Assembly: GCF_023715155.1 (NCBI RefSeq)
Contig: NZ_JAMBNQ010000026.1
Coordinates: forward strand, 1-64,000
Direction: 5' to 3'
Length of the DNA: 64,000 nucleotides
From: Neobacillus mesonae
GTDB taxonomy: Bacteria > Bacillota > Bacilli > Bacillales > Cytobacillaceae
The notes under the pieces were generated by a model. That model did no database searches and was not told the origin of the DNA. It saw only the letters and a program-made list of their open reading frames with translations. Shown piece after piece: positions 56,608-64,000 of this stretch. The position numbers were made by a program, and so were the translations under genes. Within the stretch, counting starts at the first letter, position 1. Each line of letters starts with the position of its first letter.

Positions 56608-58547
56608 TGGCCGCCCGGATTCTTATTGCTGGAGAAGGTTTATTAGCGGATTATGTTTTTGATCAATTGTCCGGGAATTATCTCGTAAAGCGTCAAAGCC
56701 TATTTGAAGAGGTTTTCGAGGAAACGAAATTAGCTCTGGTGCTGCACGATGGATGGCACCCGGCCATTCATCAAAAAGCGGAGGAAAAATTCAAGAACGC
56801 AGGTATCCCGTGGCTTCGGGGTTTCGTTACATTTGGGGAAGGAATCATTGGACCGCTGGTTTGCCCCGGAAAACCGGGATGTTCTTGCTGCGCTGACATG
56901 CGGCGTATGATAGCTGGATCCGACCGGAAAGAAATGTGGCAGCTGCATTTAAAGCAGGCAGCAGGAGAAGATGTAATGCAAGATGCATGGGTGTCACGAA
57001 TGGGACTTTCTCAAATGGCCGCATTGATATGTAACGAAGTTCAAAAGATTCTTAAAGGTGAACCGAGTAATTTAAAAGAAAGAATATTCATTACTAGCCT
57101 AAGGACGTTAACCAATGCTAGTCATCTTTTCTTGCCTAATCCCTTGTGCCCAATTTGCGGTTTATTACCTGATGATACACCAGAATTAGCTCAAATTAGG
57201 TTAGAATCTAGTCCTAAATTAAATGGCAGCGGTTATCGCAGCCGTCCGATGGATGAATTTAAAACAGTACTGGTCAAGGACTATCTGGATTTTCGTACTG
57301 GTGTTATGAACGGGAAGATGCAGGATTTTACGCTGCCATTTGCTGATGTTTTAGTAAACATGCCGTTATTTGAAGCGGACGAGGGAGTCGCCGGCCGGTC
57401 TAATTCATATGAAATGAGTGAACTGACAGCGATTTTAGAGGGGTTGGAGCGATATTGCGGGATTGAGCCCCGAGGCAAAAGGACAGTAGTTCGTGATAGT
57501 TTTCATAATTTGAAGCAGCATGCACTAAATCCTGCAAGAGTTGGTTTGCATGAAAAGGAACAATATGAAAAGCCTCATTTTCCGTTTAAACCGTTTCGTC
57601 CTAATGAACCAATGAATTGGGTCTGGGGCTATTCGTTTTTACAAGAACGTCCCATACTAGTTCCGGCGTTACTCGCCTATTACAGTTTGGGGTATGGGGA
57701 GGGCTTTGTTTATGAAACTTCCAATGGATGTGCTTTAGGGGGGAGTTTAGAAGAAGCGATTTTCCATGGCATTATGGAGGTTGTCGAGAGAGACTCATTC
57801 TTGTTAACGTGGTATGGCCAACTTCCCCTTCCGCGGCTTGACCTTAGTTCGGCTGACGATAAAGAATTACAGCTGATGGTCGAACGTATACGTGAGGCGG
57901 CGGGATATGATCTTCATTTTTTCAATTCGACGATGGAACATGCAATACCAAGCGTGTGGGCGGTGGCAAAAAACAGAAGATCCAAGGGTGTAAACCTCAT
58001 TTGTGCAGCAGGAGCAAGCCTTGATCCTGTAAGGGCTGTAAAAAGCGCAATTTATGAACTAGCGGGAATGATGGTTAGGCATGACGAAATATTGGAGGAA
58101 AACCAGCAGAAATATCAACATATGTTACAGAATCCGTTCGCAGTGCGTACCATGGAGGATCATGGTTTGCTCTACGGACTGCGGGAGGCAGAGGAACGGC
58201 TGAATTTTTTATTGGATGATCAACGTCCGTTACGTACGTTTGCAGAAGAATTCAAGGAGCCTCCTGTCCATACTGATTTGTTGGAAGATCTTCAAGATAT
58301 CCTTCAAAGGTTCAGACAGTTAGATCTGGAGGTCATAGTGGTGGACCAAACGACACCGATAATCAAACGGAATGGGTTATTCTGTGTGAAGGTTTTGATT
58401 CCTGGCATGTTACCGATGACATTTGGACATCACCTGACCCGTGTGAAAGGGCTGGAAAGGGTACTTAAAGTGCCAACGAAGCTCGGATTTATAAAACAAC
58501 CGTTAACGTATGAACAGCTAAATCCACATCCCCACCCATTCCCATAG
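56607..58547 (+). CDS. Fused TOMM cyclodehydratase (E1-like plus YcaO, SagC-SagD type)
   Basis: Protein of 646 residues that should use ATP to cyclise Cys and Ser of the precursor into azolines. The N-terminal E1-like part has Cys86, Cys92, Cys94, Cys95 and later Cys181/Cys184 (CPIC), a likely zinc site. The YcaO part begins at about 240 and shows the ATP/Mg motifs SELTAILEGLERYCG and GGSLEEAIFHGIMEVVERDSF. The protein ends in PHPHPFP, the C-terminal PxPxP tail that azoline-forming YcaO enzymes need. It is coupled to the preceding gene by TAATG and followed after 22 bp by the dehydrogenase. Confidence 0.92.
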   Translation: MAARILIAGEGLLADYVFDQLSGNYLVKRQSLFEEVFEETKLALVLHDGWHPAIHQKAEEKFKNAGIPWLRGFVTFGEGIIGPLVCPGKPGCSCCADMRRMIAGSDRKEMWQLHLKQAAGEDVMQDAWVSRMGLSQMAALICNEVQKILKGEPSNLKERIFITSLRTLTNASHLFLPNPLCPICGLLPDDTPELAQIRLESSPKLNGSGYRSRPMDEFKTVLVKDYLDFRTGVMNGKMQDFTLPFADVLVNMPLFEADEGVAGRSNSYEMSELTAILEGLERYCGIEPRGKRTVVRDSFHNLKQHALNPARVGLHEKEQYEKPHFPFKPFRPNEPMNWVWGYSFLQERPILVPALLAYYSLGYGEGFVYETSNGCALGGSLEEAIFHGIMEVVERDSFLLTWYGQLPLPRLDLSSADDKELQLMVERIREAAGYDLHFFNSTMEHAIPSVWAVAKNRRSKGVNLICAAGASLDPVRAVKSAIYELAGMMVRHDEILEENQQKYQHMLQNPFAVRTMEDHGLLYGLREAEERLNFLLDDQRPLRTFAEEFKEPPVHTDLLEDLQDILQRFRQLDLEVIVVDQTTPIIKRNGLFCVKVLIPGMLPMTFGHHLTRVKGLERVLKVPTKLGFIKQPLTYEQLNPHPHPFP

Positions 58548-58569
58548 TTGAAAAGCAGGAGGTGTAAGA

Positions 58570-60156
58570 TTGGAGCTAGAAACATTTATACATCATCTTC
58601 ACTTTAACACGGAAAAAATCTTTCCGTCAGATTGGCAGGTAGATTGGGAGGATGCACCGCTTCCCTATAAACTGTACCGCGGCTTACCAGAGATTCCACT
58701 GATTGCAGATGTACCGTTAACACTGAGTGGACGGGAGGCTCAGTGCGAACCTAGTCTTAAGGAGCTGGGTCATTTCTTATGGTATGTATACGGTCTTACT
58801 CAATACTCACAATCTGCTTTAATAGAGGAAGACAAGGAAAAAGCTGCTGTGAGTTATGCCCAGTTATTCCGCAGATTTGTACCCTCTGGCGGGGCGTTAT
58901 ATCCCAATGAATTATATGTGTATGTAAAGCTGAGTGATGCACCAATGGGAATTTACCATTATGATGTCGCCCATCACCGCCTTCTTTTGCTGCGAGAGGG
59001 AAATTACGATTCCTACTTATCCAGATGTCTTGGGAATAGCTGTGATCTTTCTGGCTGCTTCTGCACCGTTTTTCTCTCAACGCTTTTTTGGAAAAACTTT
59101 TATAAATACAATAACTTTTCCTACAGGCTTCAGGGATTAGATGCAGGCGTGTTAATTGGGCAATCTTTAGAAGCAGCCAATACGATGGGTTTTTCAACCC
59201 GGTTATGCTACCAATTTCTTGATAGGGCTATTAATCATTTGCTGGGACTGTCGAATCAGGATGAAAGTGTATATGCAGTTATTCCATTATCTGTTAAGAA
59301 ATCAATTGATAATGTTGAAAACGATCATGATAAAGAGGAAATTATTTCTGCAGCTGAATTGTGCCGAGAAGTTCCACCTTTGGAGCATGTTACCTACAAC
59401 CGTTCAAAGAGAGTAATGGATTATCCTCTGCTAAGAAAATTGAATGAGGCATCCATGTTTGAAACAACACAGTCATTTGTGAAGATAAAAAACAATCAGA
59501 GTTTGAAACGGTCCTTAGGCACAGAGATGATCTTCCTTCCCCGTGCAGAGTGCTTTTCGTACAATCTCGCATCTGTTTGCAGGGAGCGGCATTCTCCAGA
59601 TGTCGATTTTATTTTAGGAAAAGTGAGTCAAACACAACTATCTACTTTGTTAAAAGAGACCTTTTCCTTTTCGTATCAGAATGACCTTGATGACGCCAAA
59701 GGGCATGTGGAGAACCGTGTGTCATTATATGGCTGTTTTTACAACGTGGAAGGAGTTCCGAATGGTGCCTACGCTTATAATTATGGCACTCATGCACTTG
59801 AGAGGATCATGCAGGGCGATTACCGGCATATTTTACAATTTGGCTTAACAATGCCCAATGTGAATCTGTATCAAGTTCCGCTTTGTATGCATGTCGTTGG
59901 AGATACGGATCACCTCAAAAAGGAATTGGGGTATAGAGGATACCGCATTCAACAGATGGAAGCGGGTATACTCGTCCAACGTCTGCTTTTGGTGTCGTGT
60001 GCCTTAGGGATGGGGGGGCATCCACTGCTCGGGTTTGATTCGAACCAATGTGATGAACTTTACGGGATTCATTCGAAAGGGAAAACCAGCTTGATCCAAA
60101 TCCCGGTGGGTCCATACCGTCCTCGCGCATGGTTAAAAGGGAGTTTGTACAGCTAG
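58570..60156 (+). CDS. SagB-type azoline dehydrogenase with two nitroreductase-like halves
   Basis: FMN-dependent enzyme of 528 residues expected to oxidise azolines to thiazoles and oxazoles. The first half has the SagB signature RRFVPSGGALYPNELYVYV and MGIYHYDVAHHRL (about residues 98-145). The second half repeats the pattern in a diverged form (VEGVPNGAYAYNYGTHALERIM) and ends in the hydrophobic GILVQRLLLVSCALGMGGHPLLGFD. Typical SagB proteins are about half to two thirds this length, so this is a fusion or internal duplication. Translation starts at TTG 58570 with SD GGAGGTG (58559-58565). A terminator follows. Confidence 0.88.
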   Translation: MELETFIHHLHFNTEKIFPSDWQVDWEDAPLPYKLYRGLPEIPLIADVPLTLSGREAQCEPSLKELGHFLWYVYGLTQYSQSALIEEDKEKAAVSYAQLFRRFVPSGGALYPNELYVYVKLSDAPMGIYHYDVAHHRLLLLREGNYDSYLSRCLGNSCDLSGCFCTVFLSTLFWKNFYKYNNFSYRLQGLDAGVLIGQSLEAANTMGFSTRLCYQFLDRAINHLLGLSNQDESVYAVIPLSVKKSIDNVENDHDKEEIISAAELCREVPPLEHVTYNRSKRVMDYPLLRKLNEASMFETTQSFVKIKNNQSLKRSLGTEMIFLPRAECFSYNLASVCRERHSPDVDFILGKVSQTQLSTLLKETFSFSYQNDLDDAKGHVENRVSLYGCFYNVEGVPNGAYAYNYGTHALERIMQGDYRHILQFGLTMPNVNLYQVPLCMHVVGDTDHLKKELGYRGYRIQQMEAGILVQRLLLVSCALGMGGHPLLGFDSNQCDELYGIHSKGKTSLIQIPVGPYRPRAWLKGSLYS

Positions 60157-60206
60157 GAAAGGGCAAGTTCACCTCTGTGTTATTAAAATAAATATTACAA
60201 ACAATC

Positions 60207-60246
60207 AAAAGGCTCACAACCGAAATTTGGCTGTGGTCTTTTTTAT
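60207..60246 (+). terminator. Terminator of the TOMM maturation operon
   Basis: AAAGGCTCACA pairs with TGTGGTCTTT (one mismatch and two wobbles), the inner CC with GG, and TTTTT follows. Confidence 0.7.
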
Positions 60247-60321
60247 ATTATATTAGGGATTCTTTTTACAAAAATAGGCATTATTCTCCGTCCTTGTCCC
60301 AATCAAATTATTAGTTTAAGC

Positions 60322-60330
60322 CATAAAATA
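60322..60330 (+). promoter_or_regulatory. Possible sigma-K/E type -10 upstream of the coat gene pair
   Basis: CATAAAATA fits the mother-cell consensus CATANNNTA about 30 bp upstream of the SD. A clear -35 (AC-type) was not found at the expected place. Confidence 0.35.
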
Positions 60331-60361
60331 AAGGAGTTAAATGAAGTAAGGAGGGGTAGAG

Positions 60362-60574
60362 ATGGGAAAGAAATCTAAAAAGCAAACAGGCATTTCAAAT
60401 CAAGTTATTTCATCCATTGTCAGTGATGTACTTGCCAAAAATGGAATTAATCCTAGTGAGGTAACAATCTCTGATGAGAAGAGGAAGGAAATTAAGTCTG
60501 TTGTCAGTAATTTAAATAAACAAGTAAAGGCATTTGCAAGCAATGAATCTAAAAAAATGAAGAAAAGTAAATAG
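60362..60574 (+). CDS. CotW-like small spore coat protein
   Basis: Highly basic protein of 70 residues with lysine-rich ends. The middle (VLAKNGINPSEVTISDEKRKE, then VVSNLNKQVKAFASNESKK) parallels B. subtilis CotW (from memory: a helical segment, K-x-G, then V-S-D-E, then a Lys-rich tail). It stands directly before a CotX-like gene, as cotW does before cotX in the B. subtilis insoluble-coat cluster. SD AAGGAGGGG. The similarity is short, so the name is withheld. Confidence 0.6.
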   Translation: MGKKSKKQTGISNQVISSIVSDVLAKNGINPSEVTISDEKRKEIKSVVSNLNKQVKAFASNESKKMKKSK

Positions 60575-60681
60575 TCCTAAAAGAGCCCGCTTTTCAAAAA
60601 ATAGGCAATTTATAGAGGGGATTAGTACAAGCCTTCAAGGAGCAGCTGCCGTATTATATATCACTACTGAAAGGGGGTGTT

Positions 60682-61134
60682 ATGATGGCTCGTAGAACAT
60701 TTACAGGCGGCGGATTACCAGCCGGAACTGGTGCAGGCGCTATGACAAACATGAATAATAGCAATACAAATGTACGACAAACTGGGAATCAGCAGATTAC
60801 AACAAACCAAACATCTAATGAATCCATCCAAGTTAGATCATCTTCCAATGTAACTGTAACTTCAACAGATACAAAAGCAGCGGTTTCACTTCAAATCGGT
60901 TTACAGCTGGCAATTGTATTAGTATTAACGGCTGCTACTGGAAACTCCTCACAAGCACAAGCTGCAGCACATGATCTAGTGCAGCGGATCAATTCAACAC
61001 AAAGCAGTACGCAAACAATCCTCGTTGAAAATTCTGCAACTGTAACGATTACAACTGTGGATGCCGAAGTAGTAACAAATACTCAAGCATTATTACAAGT
61101 CCTCCTAGAGTTGGTAGCTAGATTGGGTTTATAG
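60682..61134 (+). CDS. CotX/CotV-domain spore coat protein
   Basis: Protein of 150 residues. The N-terminal part is rich in Asn, Thr and Gln (NNSNTNVRQTGNQQITTNQ). Two copies of the CotX/V-type unit follow: residues 47-80 (SIQVRSSSNVTVTSTDTKAAVS and a hydrophobic helix) and 112-150 (ILVENSATVTITTVDAEVVT and QALLQVLLELVARLGL). Such proteins form the cross-linked insoluble outer coat or crust. ATGs at 60682 and 60685 are both possible; AAAGGGGGTG (60670-60679) fits the second slightly better. Confidence 0.78.
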   Translation: MMARRTFTGGGLPAGTGAGAMTNMNNSNTNVRQTGNQQITTNQTSNESIQVRSSSNVTVTSTDTKAAVSLQIGLQLAIVLVLTAATGNSSQAQAAAHDLVQRINSTQSSTQTILVENSATVTITTVDAEVVTNTQALLQVLLELVARLGL

Positions 61135-61197
61135 GTTCTCCTTGAATACAAATGGACAAGGCTGCAGCTGTACACTGGTTTAAGAAGTCTCTAACAG

Positions 61198-61232
61198 ACA
61201 CCTTTGGTCAGAAATTGACCAAGGGTGTTTCT
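61198..61232. terminator. Bidirectional terminator between the coat gene and the response regulator
   Basis: ACACCTTTGGTCA (61198-61210) pairs with TGACCAAGGGTGT (61216-61228) with one G-T. It is flanked by TTTCTT on the right and lies between convergent genes. Confidence 0.78.
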
Positions 61233-61882
61233 TATGGAGTTTTTTCAAGTATCTGGTTCTTTACTGCATAAAGAGCCGCCTGAGTCCTGTCAGCCAGTTC
61301 AAGTTTTGCTAACAGGTTTGACACATGGGTTTTAACTGTTTTTTCCGTTATAAATAAGGCGGCTGCGATTTCCTTGTTGCTTTTTCCCTTAGCAATTTCC
61401 TTTAGAACCTCTAACTCTCTTTTTGTTAATTCCTCGATTAAATTTTTCCTCTGGCTATCTTGATTGGATAAATTAGCCATAAGAAGGGAGGTGGCTGTCG
61501 GATGAAGCTGGTTTTCCCCGTTCATCATTTTTTTTATAGAGGTGACAAGCTCATCTGGCTGAATGTCTTTTAACTGGTATCCGGATGCCCCTGCTTCTAG
61601 TGCAGGGATCACGTGGTCTTGGTCTGAAAAACTGGTTAACATCATAATTTTCGTTTTAGGCTGTGCTTTTTTAATGCTTTTTGTTGCTTCAATTCCATCC
61701 ATTTCGGGCATTACTAAATCCATTAGAATGATATCCGGATTAAGGGATCTTGACAGTTCTACAGCTTCCTTTCCATTTGCTGCTTCCCCTACAATCTCCA
61801 GGCCCGGCTGAGTACGCAGAAAAAAGACTAAACCTCTTCTGACAACATGGTGATCATCAGCAATTAATATACGTATTTTCAC
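61232..61882 (-). CDS. NarL/LuxR-family response regulator (YhcZ-like)
   Basis: Protein of 216 residues with an N-terminal receiver domain. The acidic pocket is Asp9/Asp10, the phosphoacceptor is Asp55 in ILMDLVMPEMDG, and a conserved Thr and Lys follow. A C-terminal LuxR-type helix-turn-helix is present (LTKRELEVLKEIAKGKSNKEIA, then ITEKTVKTHVSNLLAKL). Translation starts at GTG with SD GGGGGGAG. It follows the kinase gene by 15 bp and is surely its partner. Target genes are unknown. Confidence 0.9.
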   Translation of the reverse strand: MKIRILIADDHHVVRRGLVFFLRTQPGLEIVGEAANGKEAVELSRSLNPDIILMDLVMPEMDGIEATKSIKKAQPKTKIMMLTSFSDQDHVIPALEAGASGYQLKDIQPDELVTSIKKMMNGENQLHPTATSLLMANLSNQDSQRKNLIEELTKRELEVLKEIAKGKSNKEIAAALFITEKTVKTHVSNLLAKLELADRTQAALYAVKNQILEKTP

Positions 61883-61897
61883 TTTTCAAAACTCCCC

Positions 61898-63016
61898 CTA
61901 GATTGGCATGCGAATTTGTATTTCTGTCCCGCTTCCCAGCTTGCTTCTTAATTGAAAGGAACCATGTAATGATTCTGTTCGAGCTTTCATACTTTTTAAA
62001 CCTAAAGAGGGGATATCAGCATTTTCTTCGTAATGAAAGCCGCAGCCCGTATCTATGATGGCCAATCCCACTTCATTACCGCAAGTTTGAAAAATAAAGT
62101 TCACATCGGAAGTTTGTGCATGTTTTTTACAATTAGCTAACGCTTCCTGGCCGATTCGCCATAAGGTTTCTTCCACTTTTCCAGGGATAGTGCCAGCACC
62201 GATCACTTTTGTTTTTACTTTTAAACCCAGCATATCCCCGTAACTCCTTAATGCACTTATTAATCCATTTTCCAATCCATGGGGCCTTAACTGCCAGATT
62301 AAGGCTCTCATTTCTCCAAGCGCCTCTTGTGATAAATCCTGGATATAGCGGAATGTCTGCTGGACTTCCGGGTTTGTTGTCATTTCAACGCCTGCTCTTG
62401 CGGTAAGACTCAGGGAAAATAACAGCTGGTTCACGGAATCGTGCAGGTCTCTTGCCAGCCGGTTCCGCTCGGCAATTAAGGCTGTTTCCTGTTCCCTTTG
62501 GGTCAATTTGATCCGTTTTAAGGCAGTTCCAATCTGGTAAGCTACTGCTTCGAGTAATGCAAGCTCATTCTTTTCAAAATGCGTTTTAAAAGGTGCCCCG
62601 ACATTTAAAATCCCGAATCGCTCATTACCAGCCCTAAGCGGCACTGTTGCATGATGGGTGAGGCCGCAAGTTTCCCCGGCATTCTCTTCCACCGCCTCTT
62701 CAATTCGCTTGCACTCAATAATATTGGTGGCCTTCACGAGCTGCTGATTTTTATATCTATTGACACACCAGCAGTCACCCTGGCACATCCTTTGATTATG
62801 ATTATGAGCTAAAACAGGAGGCAGGGCTTCAGAAGCTGCAAGCTGATGACTGCCATTTTCGCCGATTAAAAAAATCCAGCCTGTTTTTAGTCCGGTCACA
62901 TGCAAAAGTTTCCTCAATACTACTGATAAGACACTTTCTGTATCGGTTCCCTCATTTAAAAGCTCGGCAATTTCCTTTAAGATGCTGATTTCCCCGTGGT
63001 CCGGTTCGATAGACAT
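61898..63016 (-). CDS. GAF-domain sensor histidine kinase (YhcY-like)
   Basis: Soluble sensor kinase of 372 residues with no transmembrane segment. An N-terminal GAF domain (about 15-170) contains cysteines at 78, 82, 84, 102 and 117 (MCQGDCWCV ... ECKR ... ETCGLTHH). This set suggests a redox, metal or iron-sulfur sensing site. The HisKA_3 dimerisation helix has His192 in ARDLHDSVNQLLF, and a HATPase_c domain with DTGCGF follows. The ATG at 63016 follows GGAGGAG on the minus strand. Similarity to B. subtilis YhcY is recalled, not computed. Confidence 0.88.
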   Translation of the reverse strand: MSIEPDHGEISILKEIAELLNEGTDTESVLSVVLRKLLHVTGLKTGWIFLIGENGSHQLAASEALPPVLAHNHNQRMCQGDCWCVNRYKNQQLVKATNIIECKRIEEAVEENAGETCGLTHHATVPLRAGNERFGILNVGAPFKTHFEKNELALLEAVAYQIGTALKRIKLTQREQETALIAERNRLARDLHDSVNQLLFSLSLTARAGVEMTTNPEVQQTFRYIQDLSQEALGEMRALIWQLRPHGLENGLISALRSYGDMLGLKVKTKVIGAGTIPGKVEETLWRIGQEALANCKKHAQTSDVNFIFQTCGNEVGLAIIDTGCGFHYEENADIPSLGLKSMKARTESLHGSFQLRSKLGSGTEIQIRMPI

Positions 63017-63395
63017 CAAATTCTCCTCCGCCTCGAAAATAATTAATTTTATTATACATTATTTGAAATTATTAGACTTCTTGTTGGGAATATTTATTTT
63101 TTCATTGCAATTCCTTAAAATGACTAATTAGCCAAAATGGGTGTAAAAATAGCCAAAGTCATTGGAAAATCAGCCAAAAGGAATAAAGAAATGACCAAAA
63201 CCACCTGAAAAATGGCCAAAACTCATTTCCTCAAAAAATCTCTTCACAGCATTAAATTCATATCTCCAAATTAATGCCATAAATCCCTCATTTCGGTTGC
63301 AGTCACTACGATAAAATTTGGCAATTGAAAACAGCTGCCACTTTTGCATGTCTTGTGAACCCAGGTTAAAGAATAGTGCTAAGAGGTGAAAAAGA
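63017..63395. other. Intergenic region upstream of both the kinase and the ybaK-like gene
   Basis: It carries the 21-bp repeat array at 63127-63231. On the minus strand a TATAAT (63051-63056 complement) lies about 35 bp upstream of the kinase start without a good -35. No credible gene is seen; the 128-codon minus-strand frame across it is in AT-rich repeat sequence and has no SD. Confidence 0.5.
63127..63231 (+). repeat. Five degenerate direct repeats with exact 21-bp spacing
   Basis: The shared core (a/t)(g)CCAAA begins its CCAAA at or next to 63132, 63153, 63174, 63195 and 63216, a constant step of 21 bp. Each unit starts with A/T bases and ends with a purine-rich GGAAA/GAAA-like stretch. 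This equals two helical turns, so all boxes face one side of the DNA. Confidence 0.75.
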
Positions 63396-63839
63396 GTGAC
63401 TGTTATTACAACCTTTAAAGAAAAACGGCGTGAAAAGCAGATTAAATATGAGCGTTCTGTGTTACGAGAGTTATCTATTAATGCTTTAAAAGAGAGAGTG
63501 CAGCAATATTTTGGTTCTACGAGAATCGCCTCCAGTCTGCTGATGAATGCAGGCATTGAGGAAGCCTGCTATGATGTGGCACTTGAGGCCTATTTGCTAG
63601 GTGCCAAGTTCAGCAAGTTCGGTTATTATGGCGAAGATATGGAAAAGGTCCGTATGCGCTGTTATCATGAAGAAAAACATTTAATCGATACCCTGTATAA
63701 TTTTTTATTATATTGGGGCAGCGGACATGAGGGTGCTATGAGCGAGGCACTTTATTACCAGTGTGAGCAATATGTACATGTATGGTGGCGTGAGGGATTT
63801 GAAAAAGGACAAATGCGCCATAAACTGCGGCTTCATTAA
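63396..63839 (+). CDS. ybaK: YbaK-like protein (DUF2521 family)
   Basis: Protein of 147 residues without known function. It is basic and helical at the N-terminus (KEKRREKQIKYERSVLRELS), followed by a conserved-looking AYLLGAKFSKFGYYGE and WGSGHEGAMSEALYYQCEQY. The length and the position immediately before cwlD match B. subtilis ybaK; the name rests on these and on a remembered sequence pattern. GTG start with SD AGAGGTG. Confidence 0.75.
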   Translation: MTVITTFKEKRREKQIKYERSVLRELSINALKERVQQYFGSTRIASSLLMNAGIEEACYDVALEAYLLGAKFSKFGYYGEDMEKVRMRCYHEEKHLIDTLYNFLLYWGSGHEGAMSEALYYQCEQYVHVWWREGFEKGQMRHKLRLH

Positions 63840-63925
63840 TTTAACTCTGATAACAATCATTTCTTCCTGTTCTATTTTTTATTCTTGTCCCATATATTTT
63901 ACTGTTTAGTGAAGAGCGGGAAGGA

Positions 63926-64000
63926 ATGATTTGGTTGTTAAAGCGCAGATGGAAGGTAATTAGCTTTTCAATTGGATTAATTATTTTATTTTTTATTTTA
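63926..64000 (+). CDS. cwlD: CwlD, N-acetylmuramoyl-L-alanine amidase, 5' end only
   Basis: The first 25 codons are present, giving MIWLLKRRWKVIS followed by a hydrophobic stretch, the signal anchor expected for CwlD. CwlD prepares muramic-delta-lactam in the spore cortex. The start is ambiguous: GGGAAGGA (63918-63925) abuts the ATG at 63926 and would fit a TTG at 63935 better. The catalytic domain lies beyond the window, so the call rests on position after the ybaK-like gene and on the N-terminal character. Confidence 0.6.
   Translation, partial: MIWLLKRRWKVISFSIGLIILFFIL

Noticed and set aside
63170..63556. 128-codon minus-strand reading frame
   Set aside because: It crosses the 21-bp repeats and the start of the ybaK-like gene, lacks an SD and has low-complexity composition.

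Overview
The window is chromosomal DNA from a spore-forming, low-GC Gram-positive bacterium of the family Bacillaceae. Evidence is the gene order ctsR-mcsA-mcsB-clpC-radA-disA, cysE-cysS-mrnC-rlmB-rae1-sigH-rpmG-secE-nusG and the complete rpoBC / str / S10-spc-alpha ribosomal superoperon in the order known from Bacillus subtilis. Further support comes from sporulation genes (sigH, coat-type proteins, cwlD) and Bacillus-type leaders (a T-box, an L10 leader, a CtsR operator). The species cannot be named from the sequence alone. Positions of family residues quoted from relatives are from memory.

Layout: 1-127 is the 3' end of a 5S rRNA and its terminator. 583-5352 is the CtsR heat-shock operon. 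5396-11905 holds radA, disA, yacL, ispD, ispF and gltX. 11902-17295 is the cysteine T-box unit cysES followed by mrnC, rlmB, rae1 and sigH; three tandem 126-bp hairpin repeats lie between the T-box and cysE. 17349-21225 is rpmG-secE-nusG-rplKA-rplJL. 21278-29492 is ybxB, rpoB and rpoC. 29517-34367 is rplGB-rpsL-rpsG-fusA-tuf. 34434-48911 is the S10-spc-alpha block ending with rplQ. The usual map gene between adk and infA survives only as a degraded fragment with three in-frame stops. 49231-53676 is ecfA1-ecfA2-ecfT-truA-rplM-rpsI.

Between rpsI and the ybaK-like/cwlD genes, which are near neighbours in B. subtilis, lies about 9.7 kb of accessory DNA (53677-63395). Its core is a thiazole/oxazole-modified microcin (TOMM) locus of the heterocycloanthracin/sonorensin type. 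It has an 89-residue precursor with a Cys-Gly-Gly-Phe repeat core, a strong terminator, a ThiF-like leader-binding maturation protein, a fused cyclodehydratase (E1-like plus YcaO, ending in a PxPxP tail) and an unusually long two-domain SagB-type dehydrogenase. No transporter, protease or immunity gene is visible in the locus. It is followed by a CotW-like/CotX-like coat gene pair and a convergent YhcYZ-like two-component system. A five-copy array of exactly 21-bp spaced repeats lies upstream of the kinase gene. The window ends inside cwlD.

Most of the window is the core translation and transcription apparatus. The points most worth a second look are the TOMM locus, the map pseudogene, the covarying hairpin repeats before cysE, the structured RNA ahead of the T-box, the attenuator-like leader of the ECF transporter operon and the helically phased 21-bp array.
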